A DNA stretch of 64,000 bases from NCBI RefSeq assembly GCF_008693075.1, contig NZ_VXKJ01000037.1:186001-250000 (forward strand), in the 5' to 3' direction. Shown piece after piece: positions 25,488 to 34,945 of the stretch. Position 1 is the first letter of the stretch. Each line of letters begins with the position of its first letter. The DNA is from Corynebacterium phocae. GTDB taxonomy: Bacteria; Actinomycetota; Actinomycetes; Mycobacteriales; Mycobacteriaceae. Below the pieces are notes generated by a model. The model saw only the letters and a program-made list of their open reading frames with translations, was not told where the DNA came from and ran no database searches. A program made the position numbers and the translations under genes.

Positions 25488-28400
25488 TTAGTTGCTGGAA
25501 CCTTCCTCCGGTTTAGCCGTGGTGGTCGGGTTTACATCCGAGGAACCCTTGGCGTCCGAGGAACCCTTGGCGTCCGTGGAGGATTGCTCCGGGTTTTCGG
25601 AATTGGAAGAACCGGCGGGTTTGTCTCCGTCTTTAGAGCCGTCGCCCAAGAGCTTGGCTCCCAGGCCGGTGCTGCTGCCGGTTTCGCCTTTCCCTGCGGT
25701 ACACATGTGACCGAAGTAGGCGATAGCTGCGATAGCAGCCAGACTGCCTCCGATGATTTGGACCACGTCGGTGCGGATACCCAGCGCCCGGTTAAGCGGC
25801 TCGATAAGCGTATTGAGCTGGATGCGGAGGTTTCGCATCCACTCCGGTTCCTGGAAGTTGCCTAGTCCAAATGGGTTGTTGTTCTGAGAAGACCCGGCTT
25901 CCGCGCCGATGGAAGCTGCCACGCGCTGGACTTCGGGACCCATGGTCTGCAGAATTGGCCCACCGATGGCGGCCAGGAGGCCTATCGGCAGCAGGAACAG
26001 CAGTGGCGAGTCAACAATGTTGTAGACGCACTGGTTGATTCCGTCAGATGAGCTGCCGTTGTTCTGGACAATGACTTCCTTTTCCTTGGTTTGGATTACC
26101 ACAATAATCCTGTGATTAGTCTTGTTGCCGTCACCGTCAGTAGTGGTGATGTTGAACTCGTAGCTTCCTGGAGGCGTACCCGCCGGAGGAACAACAATGA
26201 CTTTTCCGTCCTCGGTCTTAATATCCCAACCGTTGGGGATGTCCGAAGACTCGATGTTAGTGATGTTGATGAGGATGGGTAGTTCAATGCTGCCGTCACC
26301 TACGCCGGGTGTCACGATCGGATTGTCTTCGCCTGGCTTCAGATTGACCAGGACAACCTCACGCTCGCCGTCATCGGTGGTGATGGTGATGGTGAGCTTC
26401 TCACCGTTGGGGACAGAAGAATCCGGGTAAACAACCAGGTTGGGTCCATCAACGGTAACGTTCCAGTTGTCTGGGGTTTTGTTGATGTTGGTGATCTTTT
26501 TACCAACGTTAATCTTTTCGGTCTTGCCGTTTTCTACGACCTCAACGATGGTGTCAGGCGTTGTGCGCGGGGTGGCAGACTTCGGGACATTGATGAAGAT
26601 GAAGGTGCGCTGTACCTTATTGCCCTCGGCGTCGGTAGTATTGACCGTCACCTCGCCGCGCTGGCCGGGCGTGGAATCCGGGCCCGGGGTGACAACTAGC
26701 TTGCCGCCCTCAATGCCGACCGTCCAGGAGTCCGGGATCTTTGTGGAATCAGCGATATCGACGATAGTGCTGCCCGGAATATCAAACTCGTTGCGCTCTT
26801 CCTTGTTAACAGCGCCAGTAATGGGCTGTGGAGCCGGTACGGCGTCCTCGGTGATGGTGACCCATTCCGTGGTCTTACCAGGCTTGCCGTTGTTGAATTC
26901 GTAACTGATATTGATCGGTACGAGGGGGCTTTCCGGCTGGTCTGCCGGCGGGGTTATCACGAGGATGCCACCGTCTTCAACCTTGACGTCCCAGCCATCT
27001 GGCACTTCTGTGACCTTGATGGTGGAGAGATCAACGTCGTCCGCGTTGTCAATGGCCACCCGGAACGGGTCTGCTCCCGGAGTAGTCACCGATGGCGGGA
27101 AGGAGGGGTCCGCGAGGTTGGTGACCACGGCGAAGTAGGCGTTGGTGGTGCCTTGGAAGGACGGGCTGTTCGCGGGGTTGAAAGCGTAATCCAGCGGAAC
27201 AATGAGGGTGTCGCCGTTTACCGCGCCATCTGGAATCTGGGCGGTTACCACACCGGTTGCTGGGTCGATGGACAGTTTCCATTCGCGGCCCTGGGCGTCA
27301 GTGACGGTGTCTGGGGAGGCAAGTGTCAGGGTTTCGCCGTCTTTGAGCTCCGGAATGGTGGGCGTGTTGTCCACGGCGGTGCCTGGTTCACCGGTGACCA
27401 GAGTGTAGTTAGGGACCGGAACCTGTTTGACCTCCAAGGGGTAGAAGTCTGCCTTGGTCTTATAAGGTTCATCGTTTGGGTCGAAAAGAGCCAAGACAGG
27501 TACGGAGAGTGTTTCTTGCGGATCCGCGTCAACTGGCGCGGTAGCGGTAACGTCGCCGGTTGCCTCGTCAATGCTAAATTTCCAACCGTTTTTGGACAAC
27601 GTGGAAACCGGTTGATTGTCCGCACCCTTGAGCGCGTACTTCGTAGGCTTCGAATTCTCGTAGCCAGACAGAACTGGATCACTGTGAATGTCGATTGAGG
27701 AGGTGACCGTAGCGCCCTGCCAGACTCCTTGGGTTGGGTATTCAGCGGCAAAGAGTTCGTTTGGCTGCGGCTTAATCTTGAAGATAAAGTGGCGTTGTAA
27801 CTTGGAGTTATTGGAGAAGGTCAGCTCGGTGTTAAACACGAGGGTGTCCTTGGAGGACGCGTCCTTGGGCGCGGTTACCAGCAGCTTGGAAAGGTCATCG
27901 GAGAAGCTAACTTTCCAATCTTGTGGAAGGCTTTCTTCAACGATGCCAAAGTCAACATTGAAGGCTTCTTTGATTTCCTGAGCAGTTTTTCCGGTGTATT
28001 CGGAGCGAGAATCAAGGAGTGCCTCGTAATCCCAGGCAAGCTCCACGGTCTGGCCGGGCTTAATAAACCCGCGTTCACTATCTTCGCGGGAATCCGCGTA
28101 AGTGTAGCGGTGATTTACCTGATCATCGACCGGGACACTGGCTTTACCGATGTAGGAGTAATCGCGGAAGTAGGCATTCAAACCATTTCCGTCCGACCCT
28201 TGCGGTGCATTGCGAAGTGCGTCTTTGTACACCTCAGTCAGGGAGTCTGCCTTCATTGGCCCGGAGGTAGAGCGGTCACCAGGGGTCACCTGGAACTTCA
28301 TGGCGTCTTCGTCGCGTGGCAAAGCAAATACCTTGAGTGTGATGTTGGTATCTTCCGCGACGTTGCCTTGGGTGTCTTTAATTCCGTTGGCGAAGGCCTC

Positions 28401-29375
28401 GTTTGGCAGCATCAGGTCGATGGTGCCGTCGTCTTTAACCTCTGCCGTGGCGTGTGTTCCGTCTGGGTTTTGGATGGGGGTTACCCCGTCCTTGTAGTAA
28501 GCGGCTGCTACAAAGCGGGTGTCAGCGGCGTGATCTCGCAGATCTTCGCTATTGGTGTTGACTTTGATTCCGGTGGCTTCCGTATGCCCGTCAACGACGA
28601 TTGGAAGCGTTGTGGCTTGGTCCGAGTTAAGGGTGATGTTGATGCAATCATGCCGTTCCCATGGGTAGGGAAGGTACTCGAAGGACGCGTCATATTCGAA
28701 GTTTCCGGCATTGCTATTGGTGTAGGTTTTGGAGATGAGAGCGTAGCCATGTTTCCTGGAATGCAAGTCCTTCATAAATTCCGGATCTTGGTTCAACTCG
28801 TAAGAGTAGGTGTCTTCGTCAACGCCCTGGGCGGTGGGGTTCACATTTACTGCTATTTTGGTCGACTCCTGCGTTGGATCGGCGGGCAGGAGACCGTCCA
28901 AGTCGGCTAGGCTACCAAAGACTTCATCGCCGGCCTTGAGTTGTTCTGGGGAAGTGGCGGGATGCCGGTTGCCTTCAATCAACGTTCGGGCGTAGTGCAA
29001 GCTAAAGCCAGAGCGAGCTATGTAGCGTGCATTGGCGGCATCAGGATCATAAGACACCCCGAATTGTTGGGTGATTTCATGGGTAGCGCCTGCGGGAGCG
29101 TCCGGTCCGGCTGCAGTTTTTTGGCCCTGGTAGCGGTGGTAGGTCAATCCAGGGAAGGTGAAACTGGTTGAATTCAGCCTGCCTCCGGTTGTGGCGTGAC
29201 AGCTATCCTGCGCTCCTGGTTGATTTATCCGACGGTCTTTGACCATCTGGTCCGATTCTGACCAGTAATCGATGAATTCTGTCTTCGCTGACGCGGCTGG
29301 GGTGACCACTACTGCGGAAGCTGAGCCAACTGCTATCGCAGTCACCAGTGCGGGAAAAAGTTTCCACTTTCTCAT
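25488..29375 (-). CDS. Large repeat-containing surface protein, membrane-anchored, no LPXTG
   Basis: A 1,295-residue exported protein. It has a Sec signal peptide ending ASA at residue 30, then a unique region of about 450 residues with HDCINITLNSDQ and a Tyr-rich part. Tandem beta-sandwich-like repeats of 60-90 residues follow (about 470-1090), each with a core such as PDGWDVKVEDGGILVITPP or PNGWDIKTEDGKVIVVPP. The C-terminus has two hydrophobic segments (about 1123-1137 and 1204-1221) around an amphipathic linker, then a Ser/Gly/Asp tail with the repeat DAKGSS. There is no LPXTG, so anchoring is by the C-terminal helices or the mycomembrane (inference). ATG 29375 has GGAGA in front. Likely an adhesin or cell-envelope layer protein; the exact role is unknown. 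Confidence 0.8.
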   Translation of the reverse strand: MRKWKLFPALVTAIAVGSASAVVVTPAASAKTEFIDYWSESDQMVKDRRINQPGAQDSCHATTGGRLNSTSFTFPGLTYHRYQGQKTAAGPDAPAGATHEITQQFGVSYDPDAANARYIARSGFSLHYARTLIEGNRHPATSPEQLKAGDEVFGSLADLDGLLPADPTQESTKIAVNVNPTAQGVDEDTYSYELNQDPEFMKDLHSRKHGYALISKTYTNSNAGNFEYDASFEYLPYPWERHDCINITLNSDQATTLPIVVDGHTEATGIKVNTNSEDLRDHAADTRFVAAAYYKDGVTPIQNPDGTHATAEVKDDGTIDLMLPNEAFANGIKDTQGNVAEDTNITLKVFALPRDEDAMKFQVTPGDRSTSGPMKADSLTEVYKDALRNAPQGSDGNGLNAYFRDYSYIGKASVPVDDQVNHRYTYADSREDSERGFIKPGQTVELAWDYEALLDSRSEYTGKTAQEIKEAFNVDFGIVEESLPQDWKVSFSDDLSKLLVTAPKDASSKDTLVFNTELTFSNNSKLQRHFIFKIKPQPNELFAAEYPTQGVWQGATVTSSIDIHSDPVLSGYENSKPTKYALKGADNQPVSTLSKNGWKFSIDEATGDVTATAPVDADPQETLSVPVLALFDPNDEPYKTKADFYPLEVKQVPVPNYTLVTGEPGTAVDNTPTIPELKDGETLTLASPDTVTDAQGREWKLSIDPATGVVTAQIPDGAVNGDTLIVPLDYAFNPANSPSFQGTTNAYFAVVTNLADPSFPPSVTTPGADPFRVAIDNADDVDLSTIKVTEVPDGWDVKVEDGGILVITPPADQPESPLVPINISYEFNNGKPGKTTEWVTITEDAVPAPQPITGAVNKEERNEFDIPGSTIVDIADSTKIPDSWTVGIEGGKLVVTPGPDSTPGQRGEVTVNTTDAEGNKVQRTFIFINVPKSATPRTTPDTIVEVVENGKTEKINVGKKITNINKTPDNWNVTVDGPNLVVYPDSSVPNGEKLTITITTDDGEREVVLVNLKPGEDNPIVTPGVGDGSIELPILINITNIESSDIPNGWDIKTEDGKVIVVPPAGTPPGSYEFNITTTDGDGNKTNHRIIVVIQTKEKEVIVQNNGSSSDGINQCVYNIVDSPLLFLLPIGLLAAIGGPILQTMGPEVQRVAASIGAEAGSSQNNNPFGLGNFQEPEWMRNLRIQLNTLIEPLNRALGIRTDVVQIIGGSLAAIAAIAYFGHMCTAGKGETGSSTGLGAKLLGDGSKDGDKPAGSSNSENPEQSSTDAKGSSDAKGSSDVNPTTTAKPEEGSSN
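25540..25575 (-). repeat. 18-bp tandem repeat, two copies, in the surface protein tail
   Basis: The unit GAGGAACCCTTGGCGTCC occurs twice in direct succession (25540-25557 and 25558-25575). It encodes the in-frame repeat DAKGSS of the C-terminal tail and could change copy number by slippage without breaking the frame. Confidence 0.85.
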
Positions 29376-29947
29376 TTATTCTCCAAGTGTGAATAGGTCG
29401 GGTGCTGCCGGATTTTTGTGTAGTCAAAAAAGGAGACGGCGACCTCGATTAGTTTCATAGGACCGTAGAAAGACCGGGAATAAGCAGCGAGGGTTAGTAG
29501 CTTTCGCAGACTACATATTCCGTAGAGTTTCTATATCTCAATAGACTACTAGCTGGGTTAGGATTTTATTGTTTAACAAATATTTCTATGAGTGACATAA
29601 ATTCTGGTTTAGAAGAGTCCGTGTTTCCAGATGTATGCCTTAAGGCTTTATCGTTTTCTCTTAGCTGGGGCGCAGATTTTAAGACCGGATTCCTCTGGCG
29701 TGATTTTCGGCGGTTTGACCAGCGAATTCGTATTTTGGGGTAGTTGGCCAGCCGGAGGATTTTTCTCCCGGTGGCGAAATTCTGGTTTAAAAGATTGGCG
29801 GAAAACCTTTAAAAATGGCCGGTTTGGAGCGTTACATATTTGGAGAAAAAACTCGGGAAATTTAATTAACCGTGAATAAAAGTACCCCCAAAAGGGGTGA
29901 GTCTAATCCGTCTTGGTTAACAAACTTTTAGGAAAAAGCTAGCTAAT

Positions 29948-29979
29948 CGGTCTCATCAACGCCCGGTCTCATCAACGCC
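29948..29979. repeat. 16-bp tandem duplication A
   Basis: CGGTCTCATCAACGCC occurs twice without a gap (29948-29963 and 29964-29979), followed by the first two bases of a third copy. Confidence 0.9.
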
Positions 29980-30033
29980 CGTATGGATGGCCGACTGGCC
30001 TTGGTCTGTGTCTGGAAAGCCAATACCGCTAGC

Positions 30034-30071
30034 TTGGTGCGTTGCCATGTTGGTGCGTTGCCATGTTGGTG
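30034..30071. repeat. 16-bp tandem duplication B
   Basis: TTGGTGCGTTGCCATG occurs twice without a gap (30034-30049 and 30050-30065), followed by six bases of a third copy (TTGGTG). It is unrelated in sequence to duplication A but has the same unit length. Confidence 0.9.
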
Positions 30072-30174
30072 ACGAGCGCCAACTTGGAACGTATCTGCCA
30101 CGGCTGAACAGTGAACGAACAGGCGTGGCGGCTGGGTGTGGCCGGGGTGGGCTTAAAAGCTGTGGTGAAACTGT

Positions 30175-30180
30175 TAGACT
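30175..30180 (+). promoter_or_regulatory. -10 box for a leaderless rpe transcript
   Basis: TAGACT (a TANANT match) ends 7 nt before the rpe ATG at 30188, with no ribosome binding site in between. Confidence 0.5.
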
Positions 30181-30187
30181 TTGGGGC

Positions 30188-30853
30188 ATGAGTGCACCTA
30201 TTATCTTGCCTTCCATTCTGGCCGCTGACTTCTCCCAGCTGGGTGAAGAGCTTCGCAGTGTGGCCAACGCCGACCGAATCCACGTAGATATAATGGACGG
30301 GCATTTTGTCCCCAATCTGTCCTTCGGCGCGGACGTTACCGCAACTGTAAATACAATCACAGACCAGCACCTAGACGTTCACCTGATGATCGAGAATCCG
30401 GGAAAGTGGGTCGAAGATTTTGCCAAGGCAGGCGCGGACACCATCGTCTTCCACGTGGAAGCAGTAGCGGACCAGGAGGCTGCGCTGGCGCTGGCCGCGA
30501 AGATTCGGGACTTGGGAGTTAAAGCCGGATTCTCCGTCAAACCCGGTACCCCTATCGAACCGTGGCTAGATAAGCTCGCGCACTTCGATGAGGTCTTAGT
30601 AATGACCGTGGAACCGGGCTTTGGGGGCCAGAAGTTCATGCCAGAGATGCTGGAAAAGGTCCGTAAACTCCGCAAGGCTATCGATAACGCGGGCTTAGAT
30701 ACCCTGATTGAAATTGATGGTGGCGTGGATGAAAACACTATCGGTGAGGGTGCGCGGGCCGGTTGCGACGCCTTCGTGGCTGGTTCAGCGGTGTTCAAGC
30801 AGTCCGACCGCGCGGCAATGGTGGAAAAACTGCGTGAACAAGCCACTGTTTAG
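30188..30853 (+). CDS. rpe: Ribulose-phosphate 3-epimerase
   Basis: A 221-residue TIM-barrel enzyme interconverting ribulose 5-phosphate and xylulose 5-phosphate in the pentose phosphate pathway. Signatures are ILPSILAADFSQLGEE at the N-terminus, HVDIMDGHFVPNLSFG near 37 with metal-binding His and Asp, VMTVEPGFGGQKFMPEML near 140, and EIDGGVDENTI near 178. ATG 30188 is the natural start; the frame upstream runs through the tandem duplications. The substrate ribulose 5-phosphate is also the precursor for RibBA downstream. Confidence 0.97.
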   Translation: MSAPIILPSILAADFSQLGEELRSVANADRIHVDIMDGHFVPNLSFGADVTATVNTITDQHLDVHLMIENPGKWVEDFAKAGADTIVFHVEAVADQEAALALAAKIRDLGVKAGFSVKPGTPIEPWLDKLAHFDEVLVMTVEPGFGGQKFMPEMLEKVRKLRKAIDNAGLDTLIEIDGGVDENTIGEGARAGCDAFVAGSAVFKQSDRAAMVEKLREQATV

Positions 30854-30883
30854 CCACCGTATTCCCACGGGCGCAGTTAAAGA

Positions 30884-31906
30884 ATGAATATCGATTTCGG
30901 GCTGGGAAACACCGCCGAATACCAGGTGGCCTTGCGCGCTGCCATGGAGCTGGGCCTGGCGGCCAAGGGCACTACGAGCCCCAATCCGCCGGTGGGTGCG
31001 GTGATAGTTGACAGCTCAGGGCGCGTGGTTGGCCGGGGTCACACCCAGCCGGTTGGCGGGCCGCACGCGGAAATTATGGCCCTGCGCAGCGCGGGGAACA
31101 CAGCGCGCGGTGGCCTGGCCGTTGTGACCCTAGAGCCGTGCGCGCACACCGGCCGCACTGGGCCCTGCACGCAGGCCTTGATTAACGCCGGGGTGTCGCA
31201 AGTGGTGTTCCTGCACAGCGATCCCAACCCAGTGGCCAGCGGTGGGGCAAAGGCGCTCCAGGAAGCGGGGATTGCGGTACAGCAGGTGCAGGCACCGGAG
31301 GGCGCAGAAGACGCCCTGCTGCCGTGGCTAACCGCGACTCAGTTGGGCTGGCCCCACGTGACGTTGAAATTTGCCCAGACCCTGGACGGATTCACCGCCG
31401 CCACCGACGGCACTAGCCAATGGATAACCGGAGAAACCGCGCGCAACCACGTCCACGAGGACCGGGCCCGGCGCGACGCTATCATCATTGGTACGGGGAC
31501 GGCGCTAGCCGACAACCCCTCGCTCACGGCGCGCTACCTGGACGGGCGGTTGCGCGAGAAACAGCCCCGCCGGGTAGTCATTGGAACTAGGGATATTTCC
31601 GCTGCTTCTAAGCTCCACGCGGCTGGCTATGAGCAATACGGAACCATTGACCAAGCGCTTAGCCAGCTATGGGATACCGGCGCGCGCGATGTCTTAGTAG
31701 AGGGCGGGGCCAGCCTGGCCTACGGCTTTCTTAAAGCAGGCAAAGTAGACGCTATCCAGGCCTACCTCGCGCCGGTGTTGTTGGGTGAGGGACGCGGTGT
31801 AGTCAGCGCCAGCTTGGCCGGGACCCTGGCGGATGCCGGCCGTTGGCGCACCGCTGGGGTACGCCACCTTGGTGAGGACGTATTATGGTTGCTTGCACAA
31901 AGCTAG
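30884..31906 (+). CDS. ribD: Bifunctional riboflavin biosynthesis deaminase/reductase RibD
   Basis: A 340-residue enzyme of riboflavin synthesis. The N-terminal cytidine-deaminase-like domain (about 8-150) has the zinc ligands in PHAEIMAL and EPCAHTGRTGPC. The C-terminal reductase domain (about 155-340) shows VTLKFAQTLDGFTAA, RARRDAIIIGTGTALAD and the late DVLVEGGASLAYGFL. It converts the pyrimidine product of GTP cyclohydrolase II. It starts 30 bp after rpe, and the ribE start lies 29 bp downstream. Confidence 0.95.
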   Translation: MNIDFGLGNTAEYQVALRAAMELGLAAKGTTSPNPPVGAVIVDSSGRVVGRGHTQPVGGPHAEIMALRSAGNTARGGLAVVTLEPCAHTGRTGPCTQALINAGVSQVVFLHSDPNPVASGGAKALQEAGIAVQQVQAPEGAEDALLPWLTATQLGWPHVTLKFAQTLDGFTAATDGTSQWITGETARNHVHEDRARRDAIIIGTGTALADNPSLTARYLDGRLREKQPRRVVIGTRDISAASKLHAAGYEQYGTIDQALSQLWDTGARDVLVEGGASLAYGFLKAGKVDAIQAYLAPVLLGEGRGVVSASLAGTLADAGRWRTAGVRHLGEDVLWLLAQS

Positions 31907-31935
31907 TAGCCGAACCTAGGGGAAATCTTAAAGAA

Positions 31936-32580
31936 ATGTTCACCGGAATTGTTGAAGAGATTGGCGTCGTGGAGGCCCAGGCGCGCCAAGGAGACTCCAT
32001 TCGCCTAAGTATTCGCGGGCCGAAGGTCACCAGTGACGCCCGGCTGGGTGATTCCATTGCGGTCGATGGCGTGTGCTTGACCGTTGCGCACTTGGTGGAT
32101 GATGTTTTTACCGCCGATGTCATGCAAGAAACCCTGGACCGAACCTCCTTGGGGCAGCTGAACCCGGGCGAGCTCGTTAACGTCGAGCGCGCACTGCTGC
32201 CCACCACGCGCCTGGGTGGCCACCTGATGCAAGGGCACGTGGACGGCACCTCCCGGCTGCTGCGACGCACGCCTTCGGAGCATTGGGAAGTCCTGCGCTT
32301 CGAGCTGCCCGCGTCTTTGGCGCGGTATGTGGTGGAGAAAGGATCCATTGCTGTCAGTGGCACATCCTTGACCGTGTCCCAGGTAGGGGAAGGCTGGTTT
32401 GAGGTCTCCCTGATTCCAGCCACGCTGCACGGGACCATACTGGGCACGCTGTTGCAAGGAGCCAGCGTCAACCTGGAGGTGGACGTGATGGCTAAATATG
32501 CGGAGAAGATGTTGGGGTCAGCGTTAGCCCCAAAAACGGTAAATGGTCCTTCACGGGCTAAGCTAGATCCCCATGACTAG
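31936..32580 (+). CDS. ribE: Riboflavin synthase alpha chain
   Basis: A 214-residue enzyme made of two similar lumazine-binding barrels. The first starts [13 protein letters not shown], with [12 protein letters not shown] near 49. The second starts near residue 97 ([16 protein letters not shown]) with [16 protein letters not shown] near 138. It dismutates two molecules of 6,7-dimethyl-8-ribityllumazine to riboflavin. ATG 31936 is supported by the universal MFTGIVEE start. Its 3' end overlaps ribBA by 8 bp. Named ribC in some species. Confidence 0.95.
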   Translation: MFTGIVEEIGVVEAQARQGDSIRLSIRGPKVTSDARLGDSIAVDGVCLTVAHLVDDVFTADVMQETLDRTSLGQLNPGELVNVERALLPTTRLGGHLMQGHVDGTSRLLRRTPSEHWEVLRFELPASLARYVVEKGSIAVSGTSLTVSQVGEGWFEVSLIPATLHGTILGTLLQGASVNLEVDVMAKYAEKMLGSALAPKTVNGPSRAKLDPHD

Positions 32581-33838
32581 CCAGACCGTCACCCTAGATC
32601 CGGTAGAACAAGCCATCGCGGATATCGCTGCAGGCAAAGCCGTTGTTGTCGTTGATAACGAAGATCGCGAAAATGAAGGGGATCTCATCTTCGCCGCTGA
32701 GCTTGCCACCCCGGAGCTAGTGGCCTTTATGGTGCGCTACACCTCCGGGTACATCTGCGTGACTTTGGAAGGCGAAGCCGCCCAGCGATTGGCGCTGCCG
32801 CCCATGGTGGCGCGTAACGAGGACGTTCGGGGCACCGCCTACGCGGTGACGGTGGACTTGGCCAACGGATCTACCGGGATTTCTGCGACTTCGCGCGCGC
32901 AGACTATCCGGCGCTTGGCGCAACCGGATGCCCAGGCCAATGAATTCACCCGCCCAGGCCACGTGGTGCCGCTTACCGCGCGCGCGGGTGGGGTGCTCAC
33001 CCGCGACGGGCACACGGAGGCCGCCACAGATCTAGCCCGCCTAGCGGGGCTGCACCCGGCCGGGGTACTGTGCGAAATCGTTTCTGAGGAAGACCCCACG
33101 GACATGGCCCGCTCACCGGAATTGCGCAGCTTCGCCGACACCCACGGGTTGACCATGATTTCCATCGAGCAGCTCATCGAATGGCGTCGGAAAAACGAAT
33201 CGCAGGTAGAGCGTGCCGTGGAAACGCGTCTTCCCACCAAGTTCGGTGATTTCACCGCTATTGGCTACCGCCACAGCGTGGGCGGACAAGAACATCTGGC
33301 CCTGGTGGCGGGCAAGGTGGAAGACCTAGCCGGGGCGCGCGACGTGCTGGTACGGGTCCATTCGGAGTGCCTGACAGGGGACATCTTTGGCTCCCGGCGT
33401 TGCGACTGCGGCCCCCAGCTGGAAGCGGCGCTTGGCGCGGTTTCCGCGGCCGGGCGCGGCGTGGTGGTCTACATCCGGGGCCACGAAGGCCGCGGGATTG
33501 GGCTTATCAACAAGCTCAAGGCGTACCAGCTACAAGACTCGGGCCTAGACACCGTGGACGCCAACCTGGAACAAGGGCTGCCGGAGGACTCCCGGGAGTA
33601 TTCTGCCGCTGGGCAAATCTTGCGCGACCTGGGCCTGAAATCAATAAACCTAGTCACCAACAATCCCCACAAAGGGGAAGGCTTAGAAGGCTTTGGCGTG
33701 GAGGTCGTTGCCCGCACGCCGTTGGTTGTAGAGCCAAACCAAGACAACATCGGCTACCTGCGCACTAAACGCGACCGTATGCAGCACGACCTACCGCAGG
33801 TGGCGCGCTGGGATAAGGACAATGACAATCATGAGTAA
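32573..33838 (+). CDS. ribBA: Bifunctional DHBP synthase / GTP cyclohydrolase II
   Basis: A 421-residue two-domain enzyme. The N-terminal RibB part (1 to about 205) has [14 protein letters not shown] and [11 protein letters not shown], and converts ribulose 5-phosphate to the four-carbon precursor. The C-terminal RibA part shows [20 protein letters not shown] with the three zinc Cys, and [12 protein letters not shown]. It opens GTP. ATG 32573 overlaps ribE; the 3' end overlaps ribH by 8 bp, so ribE-ribBA-ribH are translationally chained. Confidence 0.96.
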   Translation: MTSQTVTLDPVEQAIADIAAGKAVVVVDNEDRENEGDLIFAAELATPELVAFMVRYTSGYICVTLEGEAAQRLALPPMVARNEDVRGTAYAVTVDLANGSTGISATSRAQTIRRLAQPDAQANEFTRPGHVVPLTARAGGVLTRDGHTEAATDLARLAGLHPAGVLCEIVSEEDPTDMARSPELRSFADTHGLTMISIEQLIEWRRKNESQVERAVETRLPTKFGDFTAIGYRHSVGGQEHLALVAGKVEDLAGARDVLVRVHSECLTGDIFGSRRCDCGPQLEAALGAVSAAGRGVVVYIRGHEGRGIGLINKLKAYQLQDSGLDTVDANLEQGLPEDSREYSAAGQILRDLGLKSINLVTNNPHKGEGLEGFGVEVVARTPLVVEPNQDNIGYLRTKRDRMQHDLPQVARWDKDNDNHE

Positions 33839-34322
33839 ACAAGGACTACCTGCAGTGGCACACGTAGACGCCAGCGGCTTGACCGTGGCCGTAGTTACCG
33901 CCACGTGGAATGCGGAGATTTGTGACCAACTGCACGCTCGGGCCGTGGAAACCGCCACCGCCTGCGGTGCAACCGTGGATGAGGTCCGCGTGATAGGTGC
34001 CCTAGAGATCCCCGTGGTCGCGCAGCTAGCGGCCCAACACTACGACGCCGTCGTGGCGCTGGGGTGCGTGGTGCGCGGAGGCACGCCCCACTTTGATTAC
34101 GTGTGTGACTCCGTCACCCAAGGCCTGACCCGCATTGCATTGGATACCGCAACCCCGGTGGGAAACGGGATCTTGACCGTGAATGAGCAGGAGCAGGCCT
34201 ATGACCGTGCGGGCTTTGCGGACTCGGCTGAGGACAAAGGCGCTGAGTCCATGGTGGCCGCTTTAGACACCGTGCTAAAAATGCGTAAACTAAGCACGTT
34301 GGCCGCGCAGCGCGGTCTGTAA
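33831..34322 (+). CDS. ribH: 6,7-dimethyl-8-ribityllumazine synthase
   Basis: A 163-residue lumazine synthase that usually forms pentamers or 60-mers. Signatures are [14 protein letters not shown] near residue 21, [12 protein letters not shown] near 53, and [22 protein letters not shown] with the catalytic His. ATG 33831 ([15 protein letters not shown]) is preferred; ATG 33822 is in frame, but the AAGGA site (33815-33819) would be too close to it. Last gene of the rib cluster. Confidence 0.95.
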   Translation: MSKQGLPAVAHVDASGLTVAVVTATWNAEICDQLHARAVETATACGATVDEVRVIGALEIPVVAQLAAQHYDAVVALGCVVRGGTPHFDYVCDSVTQGLTRIALDTATPVGNGILTVNEQEQAYDRAGFADSAEDKGAESMVAALDTVLKMRKLSTLAAQRGL

Positions 34323-34367
34323 AACCCCGAAAGACCCCCAAGCCGCCCGTGAAAAGGATGGAAGCGA

Positions 34368-34931
34368 ATGACTGACACACCCCGGCACGAGGATCAGGCA
34401 CCGCGTACTCAACAAACCCAACGCACGCTAAGCGAATCCGAGGTGTTGGCCTATACCAACGCTGACCCCTTTGCCATGACGTCCACCAAGCCGTGGGAAT
34501 ACGAGGCTAAATCGCCCTACCTGCGCAAAATCGCCATCGCGGTGGTGGTAGTGGTCATGGCCATCCACATCTTCATGGGCGTGACGTTGGACATTAAGTT
34601 CACCGGTGCCACCGTGACCACCATTGACAAGTTCGCCTTCCCCGGCGTGGGCCTGCTGATCTCCGTACTGGCATGGCTGGCGCTAACGCGTCCGCGCCTG
34701 CGGGCTAACTCCGACGGCGTGGAGATCCGCAACATCGTGGGAACTCGTTTCTACCCGTGGCAGGTTATCTACGGCTTGTCTTTCCCGGAGGGCTCGCGGA
34801 TGGCGCGGATAGAGCTACCCGAGTTTGAATTCGTGCCAGTATGGGCGCTACAGGCGGGGGATAAGCCACAGGTAATTGACAAAGTGCGCACATTCCGTGA
34901 GCTCGAAGCCGCCTACATGCCGCAAGATTAA
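34368..34931 (+). CDS. Membrane protein with PH-like domain
   Basis: A 187-residue protein. A polar N-terminal stretch (about 1-50) is followed by two hydrophobic segments (about 51-75 and 85-104), then a C-terminal PH-like domain (NSDGVEIRNIVGTRFYPWQV, LSFPEGSRMARIEL) ending in a short helix. This layout matches the bacterial PH domain family found next to ribH in corynebacteria and mycobacteria. Function is unknown. It lies 45 bp after ribH and 14 bp before uvrC, suggesting co-transcription. Confidence 0.8.
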   Translation: MTDTPRHEDQAPRTQQTQRTLSESEVLAYTNADPFAMTSTKPWEYEAKSPYLRKIAIAVVVVVMAIHIFMGVTLDIKFTGATVTTIDKFAFPGVGLLISVLAWLALTRPRLRANSDGVEIRNIVGTRFYPWQVIYGLSFPEGSRMARIELPEFEFVPVWALQAGDKPQVIDKVRTFRELEAAYMPQD

Positions 34932-34945
34932 GGTGAGTTAAAACG

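Larger units (their letters stand above)
29376..30187. other. AT-rich spacer of 812 bp between the surface protein gene and rpe
   Basis: No gene is supported. The left part should hold the promoter of the surface protein (minus strand); it is AT-rich and includes an inverted repeat ATTGTTTAACAAAT near 29568. ACCCC-CAAAA-GGGGT (29884-29898) is a small hairpin. The right part contains two unrelated 16-bp direct duplications and ends in the rpe promoter. An 82-codon plus-strand frame at 29631-29879 has no recognisable features. Confidence 0.5.

Noticed and set aside
27921..28910. 329-codon plus-strand frame
   Set aside because: Antisense to the surface protein gene, with no ribosome binding site or domain; the minus-strand frame has a signal peptide and repeats.
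29631..29879. 82-codon plus-strand frame in the AT-rich spacer
   Set aside because: No ribosome binding site, no domain, and composition like the surrounding spacer.
29948..30071. CRISPR-like array
   Set aside because: The repeats are simple tandem copies without spacers, only two copies each, and no cas genes are nearby.
29940..30187. Possible FMN riboswitch before the riboflavin genes
   Set aside because: The conserved AGGNTA and GGNCNNNCC-type blocks of the FMN element were not seen. The duplications here do not fold into it.
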